This document shows positions 1 to 8,637 of a DNA stretch of 64,000 nucleotides, one piece after another. Position 1 is the first letter of the stretch; every line of letters begins with the position of its first letter. The notes beneath the pieces were generated by a model. It searched no databases, had not been told where the DNA came from, and was given only the letters and a program-made list of their open reading frames with translations. The position numbers and the translations under genes are program-made. The stretch is from Jeotgalibacillus soli (lineage in GTDB: Bacteria; Bacillota; Bacilli; Bacillales; Jeotgalibacillaceae), in contig NZ_JXRP01000020.1 of assembly GCF_000829435.1 (NCBI RefSeq), forward strand, positions 114,864-178,863, written 5' to 3'.

Positions 1-570
1 CTCAATGGATAAACCGCAGCCATAACGATTGTCCCATGCCTTTGCAAGAATTTTCTTTTCATTCGCCATTGGTGTAAATGGACAGATCGGAACCACCTGC
101 TGCCCAGGCTTAATGCCGATTGATACAGCGTCGCTTCGATCATCTGCCCCAATATCAATGAGCATATTTTTAATATCCATCGGCTTTGCTCGTTTTTCTT
201 CACTAAGCAAATGCGGAGGAATCGAGCCAATCACACCCATCACTGATCCCTTTTCTGTGATAATTTCAACGCGCTGGGCAAGAAGCACCTGGCTCCACCA
301 GCCGCCAAGCGTTTGAAAGCGCAGCATGCCGTTTTCAGTGATGCCCGTAACCATGAACCCTACTTCGTCCATATGACCTGCAGCCATGACAACTGGACCA
401 TCCTGCGGACCCTTTTTCAAGCCAAAAATACTCCCTAATCCATCTTGAATAATCTCATCTGAATATTTTTGAAGCTCATTTTTCATGAATTTTCGAACCG
501 CATGCTCATTGCCAGGTGCTCCAGGGAGCTCTGTTAATGTTTTAAATAAAGTAAGTGTTTCCTGGTTCAT
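1..570 (-). CDS. ytoP: M42 family aminopeptidase YtoP, C-terminal part beyond window
   Basis: Only the first 190 codons are present; the gene runs off the left edge. The start ATG at 570 follows an AGAAAGGAG-type site on the minus strand. M42 enzymes are cobalt- or zinc-dependent glutamyl or general aminopeptidases that form large cytoplasmic tetrahedral assemblies. The first metal site is visible in [12 protein letters not shown] (His66, Asp68), and the bridging aspartate lies in AKAWDNRCG (about Asp180). The remaining ligands would lie beyond the edge. It is divergent from ytzB, as in B. subtilis, and the intervening 200 bp hold both promoters. The family call is strong; substrate preference cannot be read. 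Confidence 0.9.
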   Translation of the reverse strand, partial: MNQETLTLFKTLTELPGAPGNEHAVRKFMKNELQKYSDEIIQDGLGSIFGLKKGPQDGPVVMAAGHMDEVGFMVTGITENGMLRFQTLGGWWSQVLLAQRVEIITEKGSVMGVIGSIPPHLLSEEKRAKPMDIKNMLIDIGADDRSDAVSIGIKPGQQVVPICPFTPMANEKKILAKAWDNRYGCGLSIE

Positions 571-773
571 CTTAATATTCTCCTTTCTTTCGTTAAACCA
601 TCAATTTCATTTGTATGTAAATTTTTTGTAAAATCGCTCTCAACCTTTCTATATTTTACAGAACTTTCATTCCACTTACCACCAATAACAGGAGCTCGAA
701 AAAAAGATAGATGATAAAAATTGGATCTTTCTGTATACTGAAAATAGTTTGAGTCATTCGGAGGTGATAGGGA

Positions 774-1091
774 ATGAATTGGAAGGACATTACGATTGGC
801 GCGGCGATTGGACTGGCTGCCGGAATCGCTATCAGTCAAAGTACAACACGTGCAGTCTCTGTCTCAGCGGATAAAGTATTGAAAGATGTGAAAAATGCAT
901 TTAAACAGCATGGGGCTATTGACGGATCATGGATTCAAATGAAACCAGAAGAATACGAAATTCATGCTGTTAAAAATCAGGTCTACCGTGGAGGCATCTC
1001 CCGTCATAAAGGAAACGAGCTTGAGCAGTTTGAATTTATTGCTGATGCAAAAACTGGAACCGTTATGGATGTCTACAAGACTACATCATAA
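774..1091 (+). CDS. ytzB: PepSY domain protein YtzB
   Basis: This 105-residue protein has a hydrophobic N-terminal stretch (about residues 7-22, rich in Ala, Gly and Ile) that is probably a membrane anchor or signal. It is followed by a PepSY-like domain in which the strand YRGGISRHKGNELEQFEF leads to a conserved DAKTGTVMDVYK end. PepSY domains are thought to inhibit or chaperone peptidases, but no specific partner is known to me for YtzB. A perfect GGAGGTGAT site lies 6-7 bases before the ATG. The gene is a single unit, divergent from ytoP and closed by a strong hairpin. Confidence 0.85.
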   Translation: MNWKDITIGAAIGLAAGIAISQSTTRAVSVSADKVLKDVKNAFKQHGAIDGSWIQMKPEEYEIHAVKNQVYRGGISRHKGNELEQFEFIADAKTGTVMDVYKTTS

Positions 1092-1097
1092 TGATTA

Positions 1098-1138
1098 GGT
1101 TGATTCTTACAGTTGTCATTGTAAGAATCAACCTTTTC
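1098..1138 (+). terminator. Terminator of ytzB
   Basis: A perfect 13-bp inverted repeat (1098-1110 with 1121-1133) with a 10-base loop is followed by TTTTCT. It lies 7 bases after the ytzB stop. Confidence 0.9.
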
Positions 1139-1144
1139 TATTAT

Positions 1145-1246
1145 AAAGGGTTTATTAAACGTGTCTGTTGATTGCTGCACCCAGACGCTCGCTTTCCGCT
1201 ACAATCAACGCTGAGCAAACATCAACAATGGACTTTAACATTGCTT
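1145..1246 (-). repeat. Dispersed intergenic repeat, copy 1
   Basis: About 102 bp beginning TTTATTAAACGTGTCTGTTG and ending ACAATGGACTTTAACATTGC. The two ends are imperfect inverted repeats of each other (TGTTAAA followed by TGTTGATT). The interior is shorter than in the copies at 17.9 and 27.9 kb. It abuts the stop codon of ytnP at 1247. No coding potential is seen. It is one of six related copies in the window. Confidence 0.8.
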
Positions 1247-2098
1247 TTATATAAAAGGAGTTCTTTCCACAACATGATGAATTGAGTTACCTGTCTTATC
1301 CCATTTAAGTGCACGGTAATATGAATCATGATAGAAAGTAAACCACCAGCCGTTTTCAATTCCTTCCTTTATCCATTTCTCTTTTGCAGTGATCGACGTC
1401 ATTGGATAGTCATCATAAGCAAGCACCCAAAGAGAGTTTTGGTGAGCATGCGTTGGCATTAAATCTCCCATATGAATAAGTCGCTCTTCTCCCTGCTCCA
1501 TGATAATGATGGAGTGTCCATCACTATGTCCGCCAGTGTGAACCATGTGAAGGGTCGGAAATATCTCAATTTCCTCATCAAAAGTGATGATTTGATCCTG
1601 AATTGGCTGCCAGTTCTCTTCCCAATATGTATTTCTTGAACGAATATTCGGCTCTTTCATCTCAGCCCATTCAATGGCTGACACATGAATTTTTGCGTTA
1701 GGAAACGAAGAAACGAGCTGACCTTCACGTACTTCAGTTAATCCACACGCATGATCAAAGTGAAGATGTGTCATTAAGATAAGATTAATATCCTCTTTTT
1801 TGAGATCCAGTTCAGCTAAAGAATGTTCAATATTCGACTCGCGGGTTACACCATAATTTTTTTTCTTTTTATCTGACAGCTTGCCAAAGCCTATTCCTGA
1901 TTCAATTAAAATATTGTGATTTTTCACCTGCAGCAATATCGGTTCTGTTGGAAGCTCGATTTGATTCGCTTCATTATGTGGATATTTTTTGGACCAGAGT
2001 GGTCTTGGAACGACACCAAACATACCGCCCCCATCCAAATTTGTAATGCCCCCATCGAGCCACGTTAGCTTCATCTCACCAAACGTTAATGTATCCAT
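1247..2098 (-). CDS. ytnP: Metallo-beta-lactamase fold hydrolase, YtnP lactonase family
   Basis: A 283-residue metallo-beta-lactamase fold protein carrying the dinuclear zinc motif [10 protein letters not shown] (His111, His113, Asp115, His116), a further HTGGHSDGH block near residue 187 and [11 protein letters not shown] near 210. B. subtilis YtnP, of almost the same length, is a quorum-quenching N-acyl homoserine lactonase-like enzyme active on Streptomyces butyrolactone signals. That activity is inferred here from family and synteny. An AGGAGGAAT site lies on the minus strand just before the ATG at 2098. It is a single transcription unit upstream of a dispersed repeat. Confidence 0.88.
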   Translation of the reverse strand: MDTLTFGEMKLTWLDGGITNLDGGGMFGVVPRPLWSKKYPHNEANQIELPTEPILLQVKNHNILIESGIGFGKLSDKKKKNYGVTRESNIEHSLAELDLKKEDINLILMTHLHFDHACGLTEVREGQLVSSFPNAKIHVSAIEWAEMKEPNIRSRNTYWEENWQPIQDQIITFDEEIEIFPTLHMVHTGGHSDGHSIIIMEQGEERLIHMGDLMPTHAHQNSLWVLAYDDYPMTSITAKEKWIKEGIENGWWFTFYHDSYYRALKWDKTGNSIHHVVERTPFI

Positions 2099-2151
2099 AC
2101 AATATTATTCCTCCTTTAAATGAATCCGCTTTCATTTTATCATACTAGCTC

Positions 2152-2189
2152 ATACAAAAAAAAAGCAGAAAGCACATTTACTTCCTGCT
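2152..2189 (-). terminator. Terminator of trmB
   Basis: On the minus strand a 9-bp stem (2181-2189 with 2164-2172, one G-U pair) is followed by a run of more than eight Ts. Confidence 0.8.
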
Positions 2190-2308
2190 GAAAATAATAC
2201 CAATCTTGTTGTTAAAATTTCAATAAATGATCCCTTACGCAAGATAAAAGACCTCTTACTTTCGAAATACTCGTAAAGAAAATTACGTAAGTTAAACCTG
2301 CATTTTAC

Positions 2309-2956
2309 TCATGAATTTGCTGGATATCGAACTTCGCATCGATAAATACGCTGTCCTTTTCTTGAAAACTTCTCTTCATACTCTGTCATGATGTTTCCTT
2401 CAAAGTCACTTTTATGAAGATCAAGACTAACATAGGTTAACAGCAATCCATAGGCTGAAAAGCTTTGCAGCGAATATTCAAATAAGCCCTGGTTATCTGT
2501 TTTAAAGTGTATTTCACCCTCATCCATTAACAAGCCCTTATACAAATCAAGAAACATTGAAAAGGTTAATCGACGTTTTTCATGACGATTTTTGGGCCAT
2601 GGATCAGAGAAATTAAGATAAACTCGGCTGACATCGCCTTTTTCAAAAAAATTAGCTAGATCTGCTGCGTTAATATTAAGCAGCTTAACGTTAGGAAGAT
2701 CAGCGTCAATTAATCGATCAAGTGCCATGACAATAACACTTTCTGATAACTCGATGCCAATATAGTTGATGGTAGGATTTTCCTGTGCCATCCCAGTTAC
2801 AAAACGGCCTTTTCCCGTCCCCACCTCAATATGGATGGGATGATCATTACCAAAAACCTCATGCCACTTACCTTTTTTTAATTCCGGATCGTGGACAAAA
2901 TATTGCGGATATTCCATCATTTTTTCCTTTGCCCACGGTTTATTTCTCGTTCTCAT
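2309..2956 (-). CDS. trmB: tRNA (guanine-N7-)-methyltransferase
   Basis: A 215-residue class I SAM methyltransferase that makes m7G46 in the variable loop of tRNAs. The SAM-binding glycine motif [15 protein letters not shown] lies near residues 43-57, and the family hallmark [16 protein letters not shown] near 115-130 carries the catalytic Asp and basic residues. Length matches the family (about 210-220). The start at 2956 ([13 protein letters not shown]) is typical of Bacillus TrmB. The gene lies between ytmP and ytnP as in B. subtilis; ytzH, which separates trmB and ytmP there, is absent. Confidence 0.96.
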   Translation of the reverse strand: MRTRNKPWAKEKMMEYPQYFVHDPELKKGKWHEVFGNDHPIHIEVGTGKGRFVTGMAQENPTINYIGIELSESVIVMALDRLIDADLPNVKLLNINAADLANFFEKGDVSRVYLNFSDPWPKNRHEKRRLTFSMFLDLYKGLLMDEGEIHFKTDNQGLFEYSLQSFSAYGLLLTYVSLDLHKSDFEGNIMTEYEEKFSRKGQRIYRCEVRYPANS

Positions 2957-3063
2957 CTAGTTGTACACCTCATTATCTATTATTCTAGTCATTTTATCAG
3001 CAGGGATTATTCATTGAAAACCCTAACATGTTCTCTATTCAGTATTTCTAAGAACCTCTTCAA

Positions 3064-3118
3064 CAAAAAAAGCCTGTATGCTTTTCTCCTGAAATAACAC
3101 GAGAAAATCCATCAGGCT
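3064..3118 (-). terminator. Terminator of ytmP
   Basis: On the minus strand AGCCTG pairs with CAGGCT (outer arms 3113-3118 and 3071-3076), with an inner GAGAAAA/TTTTCTC stem, followed by TTTTTTG. Confidence 0.8.
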
Positions 3119-3143
3119 ATTACTTATCTATATTTTTTTTGGT

Positions 3144-3929
3144 CTATGTTTGAAAGCATCGTTGTAAAAAGTTCATCCATTTCGTCACTTCATGCAGACG
3201 GCTTTTATCCTTATGCCATTGCAGCATAATAAGTGCCTGACAAACCACGTACCACTTCATACGCAGACGGAACTCATCCGTTAATGATTGTCCATATTGC
3301 CCCATCCACTCTTCCCAGTCAGCCTCAGGTATATACCAATATAAAAGCATACCAATATCGACGGCAGGATCAGCCAGCATGGCACCATCCCAGTCTATTA
3401 AAAACAGTTCGTCCTGATCCGATAAGAGCCAATTGTTATGATTAACATCACCGTGGCATACAGCATAATCTTCGGTTTCAATTTCATCTATATGCTCCTG
3501 CAAAAACGTAATCGCATCCCGCACTGGCTTTAGAAGTATCAGATCTGTATCCAATATGGTCTCCACTTCCGTTAACATAAGAGCCGCTTCGTAGGGTTCT
3601 TTCCCTAATCGTTGCAGCATGGAGGTGAGGGGTTTGGAGCTATGAATTTTATTTAACAGCTTTGCTACACGTACACTTATCATCTCAGTTGCTTTAAGCT
3701 CCCGGCCGTTTAACCAGTGCTGTGCTGTGATGACATCTCCATTTTCTAATCGCTTTGTCCATTTCAGTCTAGGAACTATTCCTTCTGCTGAAAGCACAGC
3801 AATAAACGGAGAGGAATTACGTTTTAAGAACAGCTTTTGTTCATGGTACCGAGCAAAAAACGCTTCACCCGTGGCGCCACCGGCGGACATGATCTCCCAG
3901 TCCTGATCAAATAAGTGTTCCAAGTCCAT
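3144..3929 (-). CDS. ytmP: APH-family phosphotransferase YtmP
   Basis: A 261-residue aminoglycoside phosphotransferase or choline/thiamine kinase-like protein. Brenner's motif CHGDVNHNNWLL (about residues 157-168) supplies the catalytic Asp and metal-binding Asn, and LIDWDGAMLADP (about 175-186) the second metal Asp. The N-lobe has a glycine-rich segment (AGGATGEAFFARY) and a lysine in LFLKRNSSPF. The real substrate of YtmP is not known to me; a small hydroxyl-bearing metabolite is more likely than an antibiotic given its core-genome position. It sits between trmB and ytlR, bounded by terminators on both sides. Confidence 0.85.
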   Translation of the reverse strand: MDLEHLFDQDWEIMSAGGATGEAFFARYHEQKLFLKRNSSPFIAVLSAEGIVPRLKWTKRLENGDVITAQHWLNGRELKATEMISVRVAKLLNKIHSSKPLTSMLQRLGKEPYEAALMLTEVETILDTDLILLKPVRDAITFLQEHIDEIETEDYAVCHGDVNHNNWLLSDQDELFLIDWDGAMLADPAVDIGMLLYWYIPEADWEEWMGQYGQSLTDEFRLRMKWYVVCQALIMLQWHKDKSRLHEVTKWMNFLQRCFQT

Positions 3930-3961
3930 TCACCTTCTATGTTATCAGTCTACTAGTAATA

Positions 3962-4004
3962 AATAAAAAGATAGCTATCTACGCTTTGATCAGCAATAGC
4001 TATC
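3962..4004 (-). terminator. Terminator of thpR-ytlQ-ytlR
   Basis: Minus-strand hairpin GATAGCTA/TAGCTATC (3997-4004 with 3970-3977) followed by TTTTTATTT, 28 bases after the ytlR stop. Confidence 0.8.
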
Positions 4005-4031
4005 CTATATGGATTTTATCGTCTATCAGGG

Positions 4032-4988
4032 TTATTCGTCAAGACCCTTCATTTTTGGAAGAAACAATTTCCACTTGTGCTGGTGGACGGTAATATGAAT
4101 GATTTGCTGGTGTGCTAGTTCCCCAGCATCTTCTCCATCTGCATGAACACGTACGAATTCATCCGATTTAACCTGTAAAACGCGCCCTCTTTTTATCGCT
4201 ACTTCTTTGTATTTTAAATGAGAACCTTTAAAAACGCTCAAAAAAACCGCTAACAATTTCCACCTAGATAGATTATGAACAATCGTTAGATCGAGCAGAC
4301 CATCCTGTGGGATTGCTTTTGGTGAAATTTTCATTCCTCCCCCGTAATAGGGCTGATTCGATACAGAAATAAACCATACATTTGAGTATTGTTCCATTAT
4401 CCCATCCACTTCAATTTCCAGCATAGTTGGACGGTAGGTAAAAAGGTGCCTGAGCAAGTAAAAAACATAAATCAATTTACCAGCCCCTACTAGGTTAAGC
4501 CATTTCTTTAAAAGTGAGCGATTAGATGAAAAAGCAACCAGCGCGTCAAACCCGATCCCAAGATTGTTTACAAACCATCCAGTATTATTTTCACTTTGAT
4601 AATGTGCTGCATCAAAGCTTTCCGATTTTCCATTTAATAAAGAAAGGTCCTTAATGGAACGAGCCGTGAGTTGAAATGATGGAAACGCACGAGCAAAATC
4701 ATTTCCTGAGCCCGCCGGTATGCAGGCTACCATCACATTTTCACCTTCCGCCGCCACTACACCATTGATGATTTCATGCATAGTGCCGTCTCCACCCATA
4801 CCGATAAATAGCACTTTTTCCTCCGGATTCTGTTCACACCACGCACGTATTTTCTCAGAAGCATCCCCCGGAGACTCCGTAATCCATGTCTCAATTCCTT
4901 CTTTTTTGCAAATCGATTCGATAGAATGAAAATATTGAAGGGCTTTTCCGTTCTTCGCTTTTGGGTTAATCACCAGGATTTTCTTCAT
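4032..4988 (-). CDS. ytlR: Diacylglycerol kinase family lipid kinase YtlR
   Basis: A 318-residue member of the DagK/YegS/sphingosine kinase fold. The nucleotide-binding signature FIGMGGDGTMHEIINGV lies near residues 61-77 and IPAGSGNDFAR near 96-106, both diagnostic. The C-terminal half contains the HADGEDAG segment usual in this family. It probably phosphorylates a lipid hydroxyl at the inner face of the membrane. In Bacillus the essential undecaprenol/diacylglycerol kinase work is done by DgkA and DagK, so YtlR's lipid is uncertain. It is last in the thpR-ytlQ-ytlR operon, and its ATG overlaps the ytlQ stop by 4 bases (translational coupling). Confidence 0.9.
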   Translation of the reverse strand: MKKILVINPKAKNGKALQYFHSIESICKKEGIETWITESPGDASEKIRAWCEQNPEEKVLFIGMGGDGTMHEIINGVVAAEGENVMVACIPAGSGNDFARAFPSFQLTARSIKDLSLLNGKSESFDAAHYQSENNTGWFVNNLGIGFDALVAFSSNRSLLKKWLNLVGAGKLIYVFYLLRHLFTYRPTMLEIEVDGIMEQYSNVWFISVSNQPYYGGGMKISPKAIPQDGLLDLTIVHNLSRWKLLAVFLSVFKGSHLKYKEVAIKRGRVLQVKSDEFVRVHADGEDAGELAHQQIIHITVHQHKWKLFLPKMKGLDE

Positions 4989-5980
4989 TCAAGAGGCTCC
5001 TGAAGCACTGCTTGATCATCGTCTTTCATGTTCCATTGCATCTGACTTACAGACGTTGTTTGTGTACGAGACAAGATCGCTTTCGCAGCTTTAATTTGCA
5101 TATGCTTTAAGGGTGATCTTGATGAACGCTGCTGCATAAACCATTCAGGGTATGACTTTCGATCAAGTAAAGTAAGACCGTAAGGATAGTCTGGAAAATC
5201 AATATATCCATCACGTGAAATTAATGCTTTTTTAATAGGAAAATCTACTTCATCCTGTTGAAATATTTGCTTTAAAATACTTTCCATTCGATCGAGCGAA
5301 ATAGAAGGATTAAGAATACGCTTTTCCTGTTCTCCTGACTTTACCGTCCAAAAGCGGTCCATAGAGCCGATATAGGCAGCCTGATCAGATTCCTCAAGAA
5401 ACATCAGGCACCAAATATGTGTAGGTGTTAGCAGCAGGATTTCCAATTCGATCGGCGCTTTTTTTAGCTTTACGATCGGTTCATACAGGACAAGATACGT
5501 ATCTGGAAATCGCTGCAATAGGTAGCGCAGCGTCTCTTCCCGTAAAAATTTCGAGTCAACGTAGGATTTTTCTGTTAATGTCGAACTAGCCCATTTCAAT
5601 TGAAATTGATAAAGCTGATCGAGATACATATGCTTAAGTTCATCTAATGTTTCTGGACGGTAATACACCTGAGGTTCAAAGTCAAATTGCGGCTCTTCTA
5701 GAGACATTTCCTGATCTCCCTCAAAGTCAACTTCCTGCTCCTCTCTTGCATGGTCACGTGTCAAAATTTTTCGAAAGCGGGTAAAAAGACCTTCTTTCCC
5801 TTCAATTTCCTCTTTAAAATGTTGAACTTCATCCGTGTTCATGAAAACGGAGCCTTCGTCCCACTGTTTTTTGATTTTCTCCCATTGTTGTTTCTTAAGT
5901 CTAACAAATTGAGATGGATAACGTACCATGTCTTTCTCATAGCGTGATACGTAGTCCTGAAGCTTAATAAGCTGTGCCAC
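4985..5980 (-). CDS. ytlQ: Conserved protein YtlQ
   Basis: A 331-residue protein of unknown function, identified by its position between thpR and ytlR and its Bacillaceae-style composition. Charged, probably helical segments at residues 1-60 (many Lys, Glu and Trp) precede an acidic linker (EEQEVDFEGDQEMSLEEP, about residues 78-95). A mixed alpha/beta C-terminal half follows, with hydrophobic strands such as LEILLLTPTHIWCLMFLEE. The C-terminal half faintly recalls nuclease-related (NERD-like) folds, but I see no convincing catalytic set. No signal peptide or membrane segment is present. It is cotranscribed with thpR (24-bp gap) and overlaps ytlR. Confidence 0.75.
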   Translation of the reverse strand: MAQLIKLQDYVSRYEKDMVRYPSQFVRLKKQQWEKIKKQWDEGSVFMNTDEVQHFKEEIEGKEGLFTRFRKILTRDHAREEQEVDFEGDQEMSLEEPQFDFEPQVYYRPETLDELKHMYLDQLYQFQLKWASSTLTEKSYVDSKFLREETLRYLLQRFPDTYLVLYEPIVKLKKAPIELEILLLTPTHIWCLMFLEESDQAAYIGSMDRFWTVKSGEQEKRILNPSISLDRMESILKQIFQQDEVDFPIKKALISRDGYIDFPDYPYGLTLLDRKSYPEWFMQQRSSRSPLKHMQIKAAKAILSRTQTTSVSQMQWNMKDDDQAVLQEPLE

Positions 5981-6004
5981 TGGGTTAACCCCCTCCTCCT
6001 GCTT

Positions 6005-6556
6005 TTATTCTATGGCTGTCAATGGCCATCGATAAACAGCTTCGTATTTTGAAAGCCTGTCCATATGTATTTTATATAGGGTTATATGGGTTGCTTTAAA
6101 GTAATGAGATGCCGAAATTTCTGGTAAAACAAACTCATCTTTTCCTTGCCACCTCTTGGCCAACGTAACATGGGGTGTAAAAGGACGAGGATCGACTTTT
6201 CCTCCTAGTTTCGCTACAGCTTGCTGTACACTTTTTTGTATACGATTTAATGAGCCATTTAATTCCGGGCCAATCCAAAGAATACGAGGCGACTCTTTTT
6301 TTCCAAAATACCCGCTATGATCAAGTGAAAGATTAAATTGAAAATACATTGCAGCCATTTCCTTAAGCAGCTTGTCATACCGAATAAAAGCAGTATTTTT
6401 CACTTCACCTAAAAAAGCAAGTGTAATATGTAAATCGTCCTGATGCGTCCATTGTTTAAAAGTCATAAATTGCTGCCAGTCTTCAATGATGCCGTTTATC
6501 GCCTCTTTCATCATGTCAGGTAGCTCAAGGGCAATAAAGTAATGTGGTGTTTTCAC
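6005..6556 (-). CDS. thpR: RNA 2',3'-cyclic phosphodiesterase ThpR (YtlP)
   Basis: A 183-residue 2H phosphoesterase that hydrolyses RNA 2',3'-cyclic phosphates and was first described as a 2'-5' RNA ligase. Both catalytic HxT motifs are intact: HITLAFLGE with His43 and Thr45, and HVTLAKRW with His129 and Thr131. Length is normal. An AGGAGAA site precedes the ATG at 6556. It heads the thpR-ytlQ-ytlR operon, the same order as in B. subtilis. Why an RNA-end enzyme is cotranscribed with a lipid kinase is not known. Confidence 0.93.
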   Translation of the reverse strand: MKTPHYFIALELPDMMKEAINGIIEDWQQFMTFKQWTHQDDLHITLAFLGEVKNTAFIRYDKLLKEMAAMYFQFNLSLDHSGYFGKKESPRILWIGPELNGSLNRIQKSVQQAVAKLGGKVDPRPFTPHVTLAKRWQGKDEFVLPEISASHYFKATHITLYKIHMDRLSKYEAVYRWPLTAIE

Positions 6557-6745
6557 CGCATTCTCCTCCAGTTTACTATTTCTTCATATTATACCCCCTC
6601 CCCAAGAAGAAGGCATCCTATTTTCATATAAGCAATGATCATTGAATGAAAACGCCATTACAGGTAAAATAATGAGATGAATGATAGATGACCATTTATT
6701 TTTATTCATAATTTCAGCCAGGGGTAAGTAGAAAGGATGAGCAAA

Positions 6746-7681
6746 ATGAAGGTAGTAAATAATGTATCCGAATTAATAGGAGATACACCGCTTGTAAAAC
6801 TAAATCACCTACAGCCGGAAAATGGTGCTACGGTGTATGCAAAGCTTGAATATTTCAATCCAAGCAAAAGTGTAAAAGACCGTGCTGCCTATAACATGAT
6901 CATCGAAGCGGAGAGGGCTGGGCTGTTAAAGCCAGGGGCAACAATTATTGAGCCGACAAGCGGGAATACTGGCATAGGGATTGCTATGAATGCAGCAGCA
7001 CGCGGGTATCGTTCCATTATCGTTATGCCAGATACAATGACGGCAGAGCGTATTAATATTTTGAAGGCATATGGAGCAGAGGTCGTGTTAACACCAGGTG
7101 ATGATAAAATGCCCGGGTCGATTGAAAAGGCGAAGGAGCTTGCAGCAAACATTCCTAACAGTTTTGTGCCCATGCAGTTTGAAAATGCTGCAAACCCTGA
7201 TGCCCATCGCTATTCCACAGCTGTTGAAATTATCGATGCAGTTGAGCAGATTGGACAAAAGCTCGGTGCTTTTGTTGCTACAGCTGGAACTGGCGGAACC
7301 ATAACAGGTACGGGTGAGGTACTAAAAGAAAAATATCCTGACGTTGAAGTACATGTTGTAGAGCCTGCAGGGTCACCGGTATTATCTGGTGGGAAGCCTG
7401 GAAAGCATAAGCTAGTTGGTACAAGTCCCGGCTTTATCCCTTCTATACTAAACCAAGATGTATATGATGAAATTCATAAAATTGAAGATGAGGATGCATA
7501 CAATATCACTCGCCGTATGGCAAGAGAAGAAGGAATTTTAGTAGGTCCGTCTTCTGGAGCAGCCGGATATGCAGCTCTGAAGGTTGCCGAGCGTTTACCA
7601 TCCGATCAAATTGTTATTTTTATTGTTTGTGACACTGGGGAACGTTATTTATCCAGTGACCTTTTTCGTTACGAGGATTAA
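6746..7681 (+). CDS. Cysteine synthase family PLP enzyme (YtkP/CysK type)
   Basis: About 311 residues. O-acetylserine sulfhydrylases make cysteine from O-acetylserine and sulfide. The PLP lysine sits in NPSKSVKDRAAYN, the substrate loop is EPTSGNTGIG, and the phosphate-binding turn is TAGTGGTITGTGEV. PSSGAAGYAAL near the C-terminus is also typical. An upstream in-frame ATG exists at 6737, but the AAAGGATG site places ribosomes better on the ATG at 6746, giving MKVVNNVSELIG. In B. subtilis this locus holds ytkP, a CysK paralogue, so it may be a secondary isozyme. It is monocistronic and convergent with dat through a shared terminator. Confidence 0.9.
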   Translation: MKVVNNVSELIGDTPLVKLNHLQPENGATVYAKLEYFNPSKSVKDRAAYNMIIEAERAGLLKPGATIIEPTSGNTGIGIAMNAAARGYRSIIVMPDTMTAERINILKAYGAEVVLTPGDDKMPGSIEKAKELAANIPNSFVPMQFENAANPDAHRYSTAVEIIDAVEQIGQKLGAFVATAGTGGTITGTGEVLKEKYPDVEVHVVEPAGSPVLSGGKPGKHKLVGTSPGFIPSILNQDVYDEIHKIEDEDAYNITRRMAREEGILVGPSSGAAGYAALKVAERLPSDQIVIFIVCDTGERYLSSDLFRYED

Positions 7682-7686
7682 ATAGA

Positions 7687-7727
7687 TAAAAGTTGGCTCC
7701 TTCTCGTCATAAGGAGCCAACTTTTTG
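7687..7727. terminator. Bidirectional terminator between cysteine synthase and dat
   Basis: A perfect 12-bp stem (7691-7702 with 7711-7722) with T-rich flanks on both strands, between two convergent genes. Confidence 0.92.
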
Positions 7728-7728
7728 G

Positions 7729-8598
7729 TTATACGTTCGTTTTAATAAGCTCACCGCACTGCTGCTGAATAGCGCCAAGAAAAGCTTTCTGCAATTCCTT
7801 TGTCCATTTTCCAGGTGTCCGGTCCCCAACTACTGTATCTCCAACCTGTACGAGCGGCATAACCTCTGCTGTTGTGCTTGCCATAAATACTTCATCTGCC
7901 TTGTACATCTCATCAAGCGTAAATGCTTCCTCTTTATAAGACAATCCAATGTCGCTGCAAAGACGCAAGATCTCGCGTCTTGTAATTCCATTAAGAATTA
8001 AATTTGTAGCTGGATGTGTACGAAGTTCATCATTCTTAATAATAAAAATGTTTGATGATGATCCTTCTGTCACCGTACTATCTCTGTGAAGTACGGCTTC
8101 ATAGCTTCCTTTTGACATCGCCTCTTGCTTAGCAAGAAGATTCCCCAGCAGGTTTAAGCTTTTAATATCACAGCGAAGCCAGCGGATATCATCAGCTACA
8201 ATGGCAGTTACACCTTCTGTCATTTGTTTTTCAGGACGAGGTACTTCTTTTGTATAAGCTGTAAACACAGCTTTCACATCATTATCAGGAAAATGATGCT
8301 GTCTTGGAGAAGCTCCTCTTGTCACCTGAAGATAAATAATTCCTGTCTGAAGCTGATTTACTTCCATAAGCTCCTGCAGCTTTTTTGTTAAAATCTCTTC
8401 TGAAAAAGGCAATTCAAGATGAATTTTTTTTGCAGATTCGAACAAACGGTCAATATGCTCTTTCCCTGTGAACATGCTGCCGCTGTATATTCGAATAACT
8501 TCATATATACCGTCACCAAACTGGTAGCCTCTATCTTCAATATCAACTTTTGCTTCCTGACGTTCCATCAATTGATCATTTACAAGTACTTTATTCAT
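7729..8598 (-). CDS. dat: D-amino acid aminotransferase
   Basis: A 289-residue class IV PLP aminotransferase that interconverts D-alanine and D-glutamate with their keto acids, supplying D-amino acids for peptidoglycan. The PLP lysine is Lys146 in CDIKSLNLLGNLLAK, the expected position for Bacillus D-Aat (Lys145). DRGYQFGDGIYEVIR (about residues 22-36) and EGSSSNIFII (about 178-187) are family blocks, and the C-terminal STTAEVMPLVQVG is conserved. It lies 39 bp downstream of the ytjP dipeptidase on the same strand, so the two are probably cotranscribed. Confidence 0.95.
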   Translation of the reverse strand: MNKVLVNDQLMERQEAKVDIEDRGYQFGDGIYEVIRIYSGSMFTGKEHIDRLFESAKKIHLELPFSEEILTKKLQELMEVNQLQTGIIYLQVTRGASPRQHHFPDNDVKAVFTAYTKEVPRPEKQMTEGVTAIVADDIRWLRCDIKSLNLLGNLLAKQEAMSKGSYEAVLHRDSTVTEGSSSNIFIIKNDELRTHPATNLILNGITRREILRLCSDIGLSYKEEAFTLDEMYKADEVFMASTTAEVMPLVQVGDTVVGDRTPGKWTKELQKAFLGAIQQQCGELIKTNV

Positions 8599-8637
8599 CG
8601 TTGTCTCCCCTTTTCATTCGACCCTTACAGGCAATAA

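Noticed and set aside
3144..3929. Aminoglycoside resistance gene
   Set aside because: The kinase motifs are present, but position and conservation in the core ytmP locus indicate a housekeeping role, not acquired resistance.
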